From Terriglobia bacterium (GTDB lineage Bacteria > Acidobacteriota > Vicinamibacteria > Vicinamibacterales > CAVVIG01): a stretch of 51,770 nucleotides of DNA. How positions within the stretch are numbered: the first letter of the stretch is position 1; each line of letters opens with the position of its first letter. Shown here piece after piece: positions 1 to 8,335 of this stretch. Location of the stretch: positions 1 to 51,770 of the forward strand of contig JAIQFX010000028.1 in the NCBI GenBank assembly GCA_020073005.1. The letters are read 5' to 3'. A program made the position numbers and the translations under genes. The notes beneath the pieces were generated by a model. The model did not search any database. It worked only from the letters and a program-made list of their open reading frames with translations, and was not told the DNA's origin.

Positions 1-663
1 AGCACCCGCGGGCGCCGCGCCGCCAGCCGCACCGCCAGCTTCCGCTCGACCGCCGCCGCGCCGACCTTCCTGCGCCGCCGCTGCGCCCGCGGCCGGCGCC
101 GCGCCAGCCGCCGGAGCTGCACCCGCCGCCGCACCTGCGGCTGCTGCGCCGGCCGCGCGTCCCGCCGGCGCCGCCGGCGGTGTGGTGGGCCGCATCCAGA
201 CGTTGCCCTGCGTCCGCGCGTTCGCGCCGGTGGGACGCAGCGACTCAATGACGTCGACCGAGAACGGCAGCGGTTCGAACTCGATGTCGATCTTTTCGAT
301 CGCTTCAGCCGCGGTGGCTTCGTCGACGGCCGCGATTGCGAGCACGGGCTCGCCGTAGTAGAGCGGCTCGTTGGTCAGGCCGCGCTCGGCTTGCGCCGTG
401 GCTTGAACGTTCTCGCCGAGCGTCGCGCCGACGGCGGCGCCGGGCATGTCGTCGGCGGTGAGGATCGCTTTCACGCCCGGCATCGCCATCGCCGCGGATG
501 TGTCGAGCCTCTTCACCTTCGCGTGCGGCATCGGGCTCACGAGGAGCTTGCAGAAGAGCATGCCGTCGACGCGGTAGTCCTCGGCATACTTAGCTTTGCC
601 GGTGACCTTGGCGATGAGGTCGGGGGTCGTATAGTTCTGGCCGATCAGCTTGTTGTCAGCCAT
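1..663 (-). CDS. Molybdopterin-binding large subunit, xanthine dehydrogenase/CoxL family (N-terminal part)
   Basis: This is the first 221 codons of a large molybdenum hydroxylase subunit; the rest lies beyond the window edge. It begins MADNKLIGQNYTTPDLIAKV and has the family's N-terminal pattern (TGKAKYAEDY, a VSPMPHAKV-like strand, EPVLAIAA), the a/b hammerhead domain that precedes the Mo-cofactor domains. Its partner is the [2Fe-2S] subunit one base upstream, so the two are cotranscribed. From about residue 165 the normal domain is interrupted by a long stretch made almost only of Ala, Pro and Gly, an unusual linker. The substrate cannot be told from this part; aldehydes, purines and isoquinoline are typical of the family. 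Confidence 0.85.
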   Translation of the reverse strand, partial: MADNKLIGQNYTTPDLIAKVTGKAKYAEDYRVDGMLFCKLLVSPMPHAKVKRLDTSAAMAMPGVKAILTADDMPGAAVGATLGENVQATAQAERGLTNEPLYYGEPVLAIAAVDEATAAEAIEKIDIEFEPLPFSVDVIESLRPTGANARTQGNVWMRPTTPPAAPAGRAAGAAAAGAAAGAAPAAGAAPAAGAAAAQEGRRGGGRAEAGGAAGGAAPAGA

Positions 664-664
664 G

Positions 665-1297
665 TTAGGCGTTCCTCATGTGCTCTGCGCCGCGCATCAT
701 CGCGGTGAGAATCTTGTCGTAGTCCTGGCAGCGGCAGAGATTGCCGGAGATGCCGTGCGCGAGTTCCTGCCGCGTCGGAGTCGGATTCGTCTTCAGGTAG
801 CCGACGGTCGCCATCACGAAGCCGGGCATGCAGAACGCGCACTGGAAGCCCTGCTCGTCGATGACGCCCTGCTGCACGCCGTGCAACTTGCCGGTCGCCG
901 CGTCGGCGAGACCTTCGATCGTGACGATCTTCTGGCCGCGCGTCGTGTGCGTCAGCGTCGAGCACGAGTAGCGCGGCACATCGTCGATGAGGACCGTGCA
1001 CGCGCCGCACTCGGCGCGGTCGCAGCCGATCTTCGTGCCGGTGAGCCCCACCTTGTAGCGGAGCGTCATGGCGAGCGTTTCCTGTTTCATCACGTCGACG
1101 CGACGGTCCTGGCCGTTCACGTTGAGCGTGATCAGGCGCTCGACGGCGCCGGCGGCCGACGGCTGCCCGTGCAGCGTCGCCGTCCGGAACAGGTACGCCG
1201 AGGAGGACGCGACCGCGCCCGCGGCGACGACTCCTTTGATGAAATTGCGTCGGCTTACAGCGTTCGGCACGTCTTCTACGATCTTCTTATCTTCCAT
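665..1297 (-). CDS. (2Fe-2S)-binding small subunit of a molybdenum hydroxylase, Tat-exported
   Basis: Carries electrons from the molybdenum subunit. Two [2Fe-2S] sites are visible: the plant-ferredoxin motif CDRAECGACTVLIDD with a following Cys, and the C-terminal CAFCMPG plus NLCRCQDY motif. The N-terminus has a twin-arginine signal (SRRNFIKG followed by a hydrophobic Ala-rich stretch), so the enzyme probably works in the periplasm. I start at the ATG giving MEDKKIVEDV (210 aa), because AGGTGA lies just upstream and the longer open frame adds only a non-conserved extension. The TAA is one base from the large-subunit ATG. It is transcribed away from the neighbouring metallo-beta-lactamase gene. 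Confidence 0.9.
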   Translation of the reverse strand: MEDKKIVEDVPNAVSRRNFIKGVVAAGAVASSSAYLFRTATLHGQPSAAGAVERLITLNVNGQDRRVDVMKQETLAMTLRYKVGLTGTKIGCDRAECGACTVLIDDVPRYSCSTLTHTTRGQKIVTIEGLADAATGKLHGVQQGVIDEQGFQCAFCMPGFVMATVGYLKTNPTPTRQELAHGISGNLCRCQDYDKILTAMMRGAEHMRNA

Positions 1298-1459
1298 TGC
1301 TGGATCACCTCGTCGGGCCGGAGCTCCGATTCGGAAGGAGAGGAAATGGTCGGGGCAACGATAATCCCGTTCGGCCTCCGGTTTCAACAGTCCATCGTTG
1401 ATTTTGAGGATTCAAAATCACGCATGGGTGAAACGTCAGATATCCTTCTTGGTCACCAG

Positions 1460-2884
1460 ATGTCGTCATCCCTCTCACTGACCTTCCTTGGCGCCGCCGG
1501 CACGGTCACGGGCTCCAAACATCTCCTCGAGGTCGACGGCCACCGGGTCCTTATTGATTGCGGGCTTTTTCAGGGGCTGAAGGCGCTGCGCCTGCGGAAC
1601 TGGGAGCCGTTTCCCATCGATCCCGCCAGCATCGACGCCGTCATCCTGACGCACGCGCACCTCGACCACTGCGGCGACCTGCCGCGGCTGGTCGCCGCCG
1701 GTTTTCGCGGGCGGATTTTCTGCACGCCGGGGACCAAAGACCTGTGTTCGCTGGTGTTACCGGACGCCGCGCACATCCAGGAAGAGGACGCGCGGCAGGC
1801 CAATCGGCACGGCTACACGAAGCACGCGCCGGCCCTGCCGCTCTTCACGTCGGCCGACGCGGCGCGCGCGCTCACGCACCTGCAGCCGGTCGGCTACAAC
1901 CGGCCGATCCCAGTGTGGGGTCCGACCGGGGTCGGACCGGGGTCGGACCCTGCTGCAAAAACTGCCACCGTCGAGTTCATCAACGCCGGGCACCTGCTCG
2001 GTTCCGCGTACGCGCGGGTGCGCGTCGGCGAGCGGACGATTCTTTTCGGCGGCGACCTCGGCCGCTACGGCCGGCCGATCCTTCCGGATCCGTCGCCGGT
2101 TGACGCCGCCGACGTGCTGCTCCTCGAATCGACCTACGGCGATCGTGTCCATGAAGTCGACGACAACGGCGATCGCCTCGCGGCGATCGTCAACGACACG
2201 GCGAGTCGCGGCGGCAGATTGATCATCCCGTCGTTCGCGATCGGTCGCGTGGAAGAGATCGTGTACTGGCTGAAGCGCCTCGAAGAGGAGAAGCGCATTC
2301 CGGTCCTGCCGGTGTTCATCGACAGCCCGATGGCGGCCGCGGCGCTCACGTTCTACTCGAGCCGCATGAACGAGCTCGATCCGCAGCTGACGCCGGGCCA
2401 GCGCCACGTCTGCGCGTTCTGCACGACGCGCATGGTGACGGTCAGCTCGCCGCAGCAGTCGAAAGATCTCACGGCGTCGCGCCAGCCCGCCATCGTCATC
2501 TCGTCGAGCGGCATGGCGACCGGCGGCCGCGTGCTGCATCATCTGGAGGCGGGGATCACGAGCGCGAAAAACACCGTGCTGTTCGTCGGCTACCAGGCGG
2601 CCGGAACGCGCGGCCGGACGCTGGTGGACGGCGGGACGGAGATCAAGCTGCACGGGCGCATCCTGCCGGTGGCGGCGCGCATCGAGCGGATCGATTCGAT
2701 GTCGGCGCACGCCGACGCCGCCGAAATCATGCGCTGGCTGTCGGGTTTCTCGCGTCCGCCGCGCATGACACACCTCGTCCACGGCGAACCGACGGCGCTG
2801 GCGGCCCTCTCGACGCGAATCACGAAAGAGCGCGGCTGGCCCGTCCACATCGCGGCCCACCACGAGCGCGTCGATCTCCCGTAG
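1460..2884 (+). CDS. MBL-fold RNA-processing nuclease (beta-CASP/CPSF family)
   Basis: Predicted zinc-dependent endo/exoribonuclease of the beta-CASP group, 474 aa. The fold starts at once (LSLTFLGAAGTVTGSKH). The zinc motif HAHLDH is at residues 65-70, a later His is in NAGHLLGSA, and the Asp of GGDLGRYGRP follows. The beta-CASP insert includes LIIPSFAIGRVEEI and SSSGMATGGRVLHHL, and MSAHADAAEI holds a late zinc His. No good ribosome site precedes position 1460; an in-frame ATG at 1424 is an alternative. A 51-bp palindromic repeat sits in frame at about residues 153-170, between conserved blocks, adding a GPTGVGPGSDPAAKT segment. RNA is the family's usual substrate; the target here is unknown. 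Confidence 0.88.
   Translation: MSSSLSLTFLGAAGTVTGSKHLLEVDGHRVLIDCGLFQGLKALRLRNWEPFPIDPASIDAVILTHAHLDHCGDLPRLVAAGFRGRIFCTPGTKDLCSLVLPDAAHIQEEDARQANRHGYTKHAPALPLFTSADAARALTHLQPVGYNRPIPVWGPTGVGPGSDPAAKTATVEFINAGHLLGSAYARVRVGERTILFGGDLGRYGRPILPDPSPVDAADVLLLESTYGDRVHEVDDNGDRLAAIVNDTASRGGRLIIPSFAIGRVEEIVYWLKRLEEEKRIPVLPVFIDSPMAAAALTFYSSRMNELDPQLTPGQRHVCAFCTTRMVTVSSPQQSKDLTASRQPAIVISSSGMATGGRVLHHLEAGITSAKNTVLFVGYQAAGTRGRTLVDGGTEIKLHGRILPVAARIERIDSMSAHADAAEIMRWLSGFSRPPRMTHLVHGEPTALAALSTRITKERGWPVHIAAHHERVDLP
1917..1967 (+). repeat. In-gene palindromic 11-bp-unit element, copy 1
   Basis: One GGGGTCCGACC unit is followed by two GGGGTCGGACC units and the tail CTGCTGCAAAAACTGCCA. GGTCCGACC is the reverse complement of GGTCGGACC, so the first unit can pair with the later ones as a hairpin. 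The element is inside the MBL gene and keeps its frame. Copies 2 and 3 lie in a HEAT/cyclophilin gene and in pcnB. Confidence 0.9.
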
Positions 2885-2903
2885 GGGCGGAGTTGCTCCG
2901 CCC
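2885..2903. repeat. Short hairpin repeat after the MBL gene
   Basis: GGGCGGAG and CTCCGCCC form an 8-bp inverted repeat with a three-base loop, immediately after the MBL stop codon. It could act as a weak stem-loop terminator or be a dispersed REP-like unit. No T-run follows, so a classic Rho-independent terminator is not supported. Confidence 0.6.
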
Positions 2904-2933
2904 GGTGCTGGTGTAGGCTTTATCCACCCCCAC

Positions 2934-4916
2934 ATGCCGCGACAGACGCCGGCCCATCCGTCGCTCACAGGCGCGCCCGCCGACCGGAAATATCTGCTCG
3001 AGAGAATCGGCGAAGCCGCCGTCGTGCAGGTGTACGCCGACGGGTTCGGCGCGCTCACGCTCCGCGAGAAAACGCTCGTCTGGCATCTCTACCAGGCGGC
3101 GATCGCGGGCCGCGACATCTTCTACGACCAGCGGTACGCGCACAACCTGGAGATGCGCGACGTCCTCGAGGCTGTCATCGCGCACGCGCGCGCCAGTGAG
3201 ATCGATCCGGACACGCTCGATGCGATCGTCCGCTACACGAAGCTCTTCTGGGTGAACACCGGCCCGTACAACAACCTGACCGCGCGGAAATTCGTCCTGG
3301 CCTGCACGCCCGAGGCGTTCGCGTCCGCCGTGCGCGCCGCGGCCCGCGCGGGCGCGCGCTTCCCGCTGCGCGGCGGCGAAACGCTCGACGCGATGCTCGC
3401 GCGGCTGCGTCCGCTGTTCTTCGATCTCGCGGTCGATCCCACGGTGACGAGCAAGACGCCGCCGGCCGGCCAGGACATCCTCGCCACGAGCGCGAACAAT
3501 CTGTACGTCGGCGTGACGATGAAGGATCTCGAGGGATTCACGGAGCGCCACGCGCTGAACTCGCGGCTCGTGAAGCGCGACGGCCGCCTCGTCGAAGAAG
3601 TCTGCCGCGTCGGCGGGCGCTACGACGCGCCGATCCGCGCGATCGTCGGCCACCTCGAAGCGGCGCTGCCGCAGGCGACCGGGCCGATGGCGGACGCGCT
3701 GCGCGCGCTGATCGCGTTCTACCACAGCGGCGACGACGTCGATCGCCAGGCGTACGACATCGCGTGGGTGACCGACAAATCGTCGCCGGTCGACACCATC
3801 AACGGGTTCGTCGAGGTGTACCTCGACGCGCGCAGCATCAAGGGCGCGTGGGAGGCGCTCGTCTTCTACGTCAATCACGAGAAGACGGAGCAGATCCAGA
3901 CCATCGCCGCGAACGCGCAGTGGTTCGAAGATCGCATGCCGTGGGATCCCAAGTACCGCAAGGACGGCATCCACGCCACCACCGCGAACGCGATCGACAT
4001 CGTCGTCGAGACGGGCGAGTCCGGGCCCATCACGCCGGTCGGCATCAATCTGCCGAACGATCAATCGATCCGCGAACGCTACGGCAGCAAGTCCGTCTCG
4101 CTCTCGAACGTCACCGAGGCGTACGAGCGGTCGACGCTGCCCGAGTTCCGGAGCGAATTCTCCTGGACGCCCGAAGAAGCCGCGCGCGCGACGCAGTGGA
4201 GCGCGTTCGCGAGCGAACTGACCACCAACATGCACGAGGTGATCGGCCACGGCTCCGGCAAGGTGAACGAGACGATAGCCGGGAACCCGCCCATGTGGTT
4301 GAAGGAGCAGTTCTCCGCGATCGAGGAATCGCGCGCCGATCTTGTCGCGCTGTACTTTCTGCCCGATCGGAGACTCGTCGAGCTCGGGCTGGTCGCGGCC
4401 GAGGATCACGCCACGATCGTGCAGACCGAGTACGAGGGCTACACGCGCAACGCGCTCGTGCAGCTGCGCCGCATCCGCGAAGGCACGCAGATCGAAGAAG
4501 ATCACATGCGCAACCGCCAGATGATCGTGCACTGGCTGATGGCGCACACGGACGCGATCGACGTGCGGGTCCGCGACGGCAAGACGTACTACGTGATGAC
4601 GGACGCCGCGGCCTTCCGCGACGGCGTCGGCCGGCTGCTCGCCGAGGTCCAGCGCATCAAAGGCGAGGGCGACTACGAGGCGGCGCGCGCGCTCGTCGAG
4701 GCGTACGGCGTTCATTTCGATCCCGCGCGGCGCGACGAGGTCGTCGCGCGCGTGGATCATCTGCAGCTGCCGTCGTACACGGGGTTCGTGATGCCGCGGC
4801 TCGAGGCCGCGACGAATGCATCTGGCGAGATTACGGACGTGACGATCTCGTATCCGCAGGACCTGACGGCGCAGATGCTCGAGTACTCAGCAGCTACGCG
4901 GCATTTGCGTGTGTGA
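2934..4916 (+). CDS. Dipeptidyl peptidase III-like metallopeptidase (M49)
   Basis: A 660-aa zinc exopeptidase expected to remove dipeptides from the N-terminus of oligopeptides. The M49 six-residue zinc motif is HEVIGH at residues 434-439, and the second motif, EESRAD, is at 464-469, supplying the third ligand. The spacing and length fit M49. No signal peptide is seen (start MPRQTPAHPS), so it is probably cytoplasmic. The stop is three bases before the ATG of the next gene, but that junction also holds an inverted repeat, so coupling is uncertain. Family identification is firm; physiological peptides are unknown. Confidence 0.92.
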   Translation: MPRQTPAHPSLTGAPADRKYLLERIGEAAVVQVYADGFGALTLREKTLVWHLYQAAIAGRDIFYDQRYAHNLEMRDVLEAVIAHARASEIDPDTLDAIVRYTKLFWVNTGPYNNLTARKFVLACTPEAFASAVRAAARAGARFPLRGGETLDAMLARLRPLFFDLAVDPTVTSKTPPAGQDILATSANNLYVGVTMKDLEGFTERHALNSRLVKRDGRLVEEVCRVGGRYDAPIRAIVGHLEAALPQATGPMADALRALIAFYHSGDDVDRQAYDIAWVTDKSSPVDTINGFVEVYLDARSIKGAWEALVFYVNHEKTEQIQTIAANAQWFEDRMPWDPKYRKDGIHATTANAIDIVVETGESGPITPVGINLPNDQSIRERYGSKSVSLSNVTEAYERSTLPEFRSEFSWTPEEAARATQWSAFASELTTNMHEVIGHGSGKVNETIAGNPPMWLKEQFSAIEESRADLVALYFLPDRRLVELGLVAAEDHATIVQTEYEGYTRNALVQLRRIREGTQIEEDHMRNRQMIVHWLMAHTDAIDVRVRDGKTYYVMTDAAAFRDGVGRLLAEVQRIKGEGDYEAARALVEAYGVHFDPARRDEVVARVDHLQLPSYTGFVMPRLEAATNASGEITDVTISYPQDLTAQMLEYSAATRHLRV

Positions 4917-4919
4917 ACG

Positions 4920-7052
4920 ATGATCCGGAAGACATTAACCACGGAGGACACTGAGGACACGGAGGTGAAGACCTGTTTGCTCGTGCATGAGGTACAAACC
5001 GATGTCTCGCTCCGTGTCCTCCGTGTCCTCTGTGGTTCATTCTTCTTCGCCGGCGCGGTCGCGCTCGTGCCGGTTGCGGCGAGCGCGCAGCCCACGCGCC
5101 TCGCGATCCTCCAGGCCGAGGATCGCCGCGCGGCGACGCTGAACGATCTCGCCATCCTTCGATCCGGCGCGCGCAGCGGCGATCCGCAGACCGCGCAGAT
5201 CGGCGTTCGGGCACTGGGCCGGCTGGAGCGCCCGTCGCTCATCCCGGACATCGTGCCCGCGCTGAGACATCCGCTTCCGGAGGTTCGCGCCGAAGCGGCC
5301 AACGCAATCGGCCAGGCCGCGCAAGGCTGGAAGAAGGAAAAGCCGCCGACCGCGGCGGCGATGGACGCGGTGGTCGCGCCGCTCGTCGCGCGGTTGAACG
5401 TCGAAGCCGACGCCGGCGTGCGCGCCGCGATCTGCGAAACGATCGGCCGCCTTCCGTACACGACCGCGGCGCAGGTCGAGACGGCCGAGCGGACGCTCGT
5501 CGACGTGGCGGCGCGCAGTCTCTCGATCGACGATCGCCTCGGCATCGCGCAGGGTCTCGAGGCGCTCGTCCGCCTGCAGCGCACGCTGCGCGCGCCGAGC
5601 GACGAAGCGATCGCGCTGCTGCGCCAGTTCGCGGGGCGGAGCAACGACGGCGCAACGGGCGCGCGCGTGCGGCGGCTGTCGCTCGAAGCCCTGATCACGG
5701 CGAGCGCGACGACCGCCAACGTCCGCCGCGCCGCGTCGCGCGATCCCGACGCGCAGATGCGGCGCCTCGCGATGCGCGCGGCCGCGACGATGCCGCCGCC
5801 GGAGGCGGACGGCGACCTGCTGAAGATCGGTCTCGCCGATCCGTCGCCGCTCGTGCGCATGGAAGCGCTGCGCGGCCTCCAGACGGTCGCGGCCACTCGC
5901 GACGCGGCGTGCACCGCGGCGGCCGCCGCGACCGCCGATCCGGAGACGCAGGTCGCGCTGTTCGCGCTCGATCAACTCGCGCCGTGCCGCGACGCGCCGG
6001 ACGCGATCGCCCGGCTCGTCAGCACCGTGAACGATCTGTCGAACGCGGGCGCGCCGCGATCGTGGCACCGGGCGGCGCACGCGCTCGTGGCGCTGGCGAC
6101 GGCCGACGCCGGGCGCGCCGCGGCGGCGCTGCCGCAGTTCACGGGCTCGCGCATCTGGCAGCTCCGGATGTACGCCGCGCGCGCGGCGGCGACGCTCAAG
6201 AACCGCGACGTGCTCGTCGCGCTCGCGAAAGACGATGACGACAACGTGCGGGAGGCGGCGGTCGAAGGCTTGAGAAAGATCGCCGGACACGACGCGGACG
6301 AGATCTACATTGCCGAACTGGCGAGGCCGGGCAATCAGATCGTGCGCGTCGCCGCGCTGGCGCTCGACGGCACGCCGCAGAAAGATCAGGCGGTCGCGGC
6401 GCTGAAGATGGCGTGGCAGCGGCTCGTGGCGGAAAGCCGGGACAACTCGCACGACGCGCGCGACGCGATCGCGAAGACGCTCGCGTCGCTCGGCATCGCC
6501 CCCGCTGCCGGGCGGGGTCCGACCAGTGTCGGACCGGGGTCGGACCGGGGTCGGACCCTGTTGAAGAATTTGCGTACCTCGCACAACGATCTGACTGCAG
6601 AGGACTTGCGACGGCTTGCGGCGCCGCGCGCGCGCGTGACGATCCGCGGCGCCGGCACGTTCGAGCTCGCGCTGTTCACGATGCAGGCGCCCGCGACCGT
6701 GCTGCGCTTCGTGCACCTCGCCGAGTCCGGCTACTACAACGGCCTCACGTTCCACCGCATCGTGCCGAACTTCGTGATTCAAGGCGGCAGTCCCGGCGCG
6801 AACGAGTACATCGGCGACGTGACGTTCATGCGCGACGAGGTCGGCCTGTGGCCGCACGTGCGCGGCGCCGTCGGCATCTCGACGCGCGGCCGGGATACGG
6901 GCGACGCGCAGATCTTCGTCGACCTGATCGACAACCCGCGCCTCGATCACGAGTACACCGTCTTCGCGCAGGTCCTGAACGGGATGGATGTCGTGGACCA
7001 AGTCCTCGAAGGCGACGTGATCGACAAGATCGAAATCGTGATTGGACAATAG
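4920..7052 (+). CDS. Secreted HEAT-repeat protein fused to a cyclophilin-type peptidyl-prolyl isomerase
   Basis: Up to 710 aa. A hydrophobic segment ending VALVPVAASA before QPTR looks like a signal peptide, so the protein is probably periplasmic. Residues of about 60-520 are helical HEAT/armadillo-type repeats (recurring VRAEAANAIGQAA, VRMEALRGLQ, VREAAVEGLRKIAG), a protein-binding scaffold. The C-terminal part of about 155 residues is a cyclophilin (YYNGLTFHRIVPNFVIQGGS, then GDAQIFVDLIDNPRLDHEYT and VFAQVLNGMDVVD). The domains are joined by a linker containing palindromic element copy 2. The start is uncertain: the ATG at 4920 and a GTG at 4965 both lie in a dispersed inverted repeat, and the repeat encodes the residues before the hydrophobic segment. 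Confidence 0.88.
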   Translation: MIRKTLTTEDTEDTEVKTCLLVHEVQTDVSLRVLRVLCGSFFFAGAVALVPVAASAQPTRLAILQAEDRRAATLNDLAILRSGARSGDPQTAQIGVRALGRLERPSLIPDIVPALRHPLPEVRAEAANAIGQAAQGWKKEKPPTAAAMDAVVAPLVARLNVEADAGVRAAICETIGRLPYTTAAQVETAERTLVDVAARSLSIDDRLGIAQGLEALVRLQRTLRAPSDEAIALLRQFAGRSNDGATGARVRRLSLEALITASATTANVRRAASRDPDAQMRRLAMRAAATMPPPEADGDLLKIGLADPSPLVRMEALRGLQTVAATRDAACTAAAAATADPETQVALFALDQLAPCRDAPDAIARLVSTVNDLSNAGAPRSWHRAAHALVALATADAGRAAAALPQFTGSRIWQLRMYAARAAATLKNRDVLVALAKDDDDNVREAAVEGLRKIAGHDADEIYIAELARPGNQIVRVAALALDGTPQKDQAVAALKMAWQRLVAESRDNSHDARDAIAKTLASLGIAPAAGRGPTSVGPGSDRGRTLLKNLRTSHNDLTAEDLRRLAAPRARVTIRGAGTFELALFTMQAPATVLRFVHLAESGYYNGLTFHRIVPNFVIQGGSPGANEYIGDVTFMRDEVGLWPHVRGAVGISTRGRDTGDAQIFVDLIDNPRLDHEYTVFAQVLNGMDVVDQVLEGDVIDKIEIVIGQ
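4936..5037. repeat. Inverted repeat with CACGGAGGACAC arms, overlapping a signal-peptide region
   Basis: Left arm 4936-4965 (AACCACGGAGGACACTGAGG and onward) and right arm 5010-5037 are inverted copies with about two mismatches over 28 bp, separated by about 45 bp. This resembles a palindromic repeat type that I recall as widespread in several bacterial phyla. It occupies the 5' end of the HEAT/cyclophilin reading frame, so the encoded N-terminus is partly repeat-derived. Confidence 0.85.
6514..6573 (+). repeat. In-gene palindromic 11-bp-unit element, copy 2
   Basis: Four 11-bp units (GGGGTCCGACC, AGTGTCGGACC, then GGGGTCGGACC twice) and the diverged tail CTGTTGAAGAATTTGC. It lies in the HEAT/cyclophilin gene exactly between the two domains and leaves the frame open, encoding a GPTSVGPGSDRGRT linker. 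Confidence 0.9.
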
Positions 7053-7162
7053 TCGTTGGTCATTCGTCGTTGGTCGTGTGTCAGCGCCTGACCGTGACGG
7101 ACTCTTGACGAACGACGAACGACCAACGACCAACGACCAACGACCAACGACCAACGACTACC
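7053..7162 (+). repeat. Tandem ACGACCA heptamers with an inverted half-copy
   Basis: The whole 110-bp gap before the aminotransferase is repeat. About six direct copies of the heptamer ACGACCA run up to the start codon, and TCGTTGGTCATTCGTCGTTG at the other end is the inverted form, so a long stem is possible. No Shine-Dalgarno sequence is left for the downstream ATG. Confidence 0.85.
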
Positions 7163-8335
7163 ATGTTCTCCACCCGCGTGACCGCGCTGCTGGCGCCGAA
7201 TCGCTTCGCAAGGGCGCTCGCCGCCCATCGCGCGGGCGGGCGGCCACTGATCGACCTCACCGAATCCAATCCCACGCGCGCGGGCTTTGACTATCCGCGC
7301 GATCTGCTGGCGCCGCTCGCCGACGCGCGCGCGCTGCGCTACGACCCGCATCCGTTCGGATCGATCGACGCGCGAACGGCGGTCGCGAAAGAGTACGCCC
7401 GGCACGGACTGACGATCGCGCCCCAACGCATCGTCCTGACGGCGAGCACGAGCGACGCCTACTCGATGCTGTTCAAGCTGCTCGCCGACGCCGGCGACGA
7501 GGTCCTCGTCCCGCGGCCGAGCTATCCGCTCTTCGATCACCTGACGCGCCTCGACCTCGCGTCCGCGCGGCCGTACGATCTCGAGTATCACGGCACGTGG
7601 ACGCTCGATCTCGCGAGCGTCGAGCGCGCCCTCACGCCCCGCACGCGCGCCGCGCTCATCGTCAGTCCCAACAATCCGACCGGATCGTTCGTGTCGCGGG
7701 CGGAGATCGACGGCCTCGCCGCGCGCTGCGCGCCGCGAGCGATCGCGATCATCGCCGATGAAGTCTTCGCGGACTACGAGCTGGAAGAGGGAAGCGCCGG
7801 TCGCGCGGGACGCGTGTCCGCGCGACGCGACGTGCTGTCGTTCGCGCTCGGCGGCTTCTCGAAGTCCATCGGTCTGCCGCAGGTCAAGCTTGGATGGATC
7901 GCCGTGACGGGACCGGACCGGCTCGTCGAGTCCGCGCTCGAGCGGCTCGAAGTGATCTGCGACGCCTATCTGGCCGTGTCGACGCCCGTGCAGGTGGCAG
8001 CGGAAGACCTGCTGAACCGGGGCGCCGGCATCCGGCACCAAATCGCTGAGAGAGTGAAGGCGAACTACCGCCATCTGCAGTCGGCGGCCGCGTCCGCGCC
8101 GGCGTGCACGGTCCTTCGCAGTGACGGCGGCTGGTACGCCGTTCTGCAGGTGCCGTCGCTCGAATCGGAGGAAGATCTGGTCGTGGGACTGCTGCAGTCC
8201 GAGAACGTCGTCGTCCATCCCGGATACTTCTTCGACTTCGCGCGCGAGTCCTTCCTCGTCGTCAGCCTGCTGCCGCCGCCCGCCGCGTTCGCCGACGGCA
8301 TCGCGCGCGTCCTGCGCCGGTTCAGGACGCCGTGA
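7163..8335 (+). CDS. PLP-dependent class I/II aminotransferase
   Basis: A 390-aa fold-type I aminotransferase. Visible signatures are TESNPTRAGF near the N-terminus, VSPNNPTGSF for substrate and PLP binding, IADEVFADYEL with the Asp that contacts the pyridine nitrogen, and GGFSKSIGLPQVKLGW with the PLP lysine at K234. The closest function by pattern is an aspartate/alanine-type aminotransferase; exact substrates cannot be read. The start ATG directly follows a heptamer repeat and has no ribosome site. Its stop overlaps the GTG of malQ in a GTGA. Confidence 0.88.
   Translation: MFSTRVTALLAPNRFARALAAHRAGGRPLIDLTESNPTRAGFDYPRDLLAPLADARALRYDPHPFGSIDARTAVAKEYARHGLTIAPQRIVLTASTSDAYSMLFKLLADAGDEVLVPRPSYPLFDHLTRLDLASARPYDLEYHGTWTLDLASVERALTPRTRAALIVSPNNPTGSFVSRAEIDGLAARCAPRAIAIIADEVFADYELEEGSAGRAGRVSARRDVLSFALGGFSKSIGLPQVKLGWIAVTGPDRLVESALERLEVICDAYLAVSTPVQVAAEDLLNRGAGIRHQIAERVKANYRHLQSAAASAPACTVLRSDGGWYAVLQVPSLESEEDLVVGLLQSENVVVHPGYFFDFARESFLVVSLLPPPAAFADGIARVLRRFRTP

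Noticed and set aside
2820-4760. A 646-codon minus-strand open frame
   Set aside because: It is antisense to the M49 peptidase gene, which has clear catalytic motifs.
7109-7162. ACGACCA array as a CRISPR
   Set aside because: There are no spacers; units are seven bases in direct tandem.
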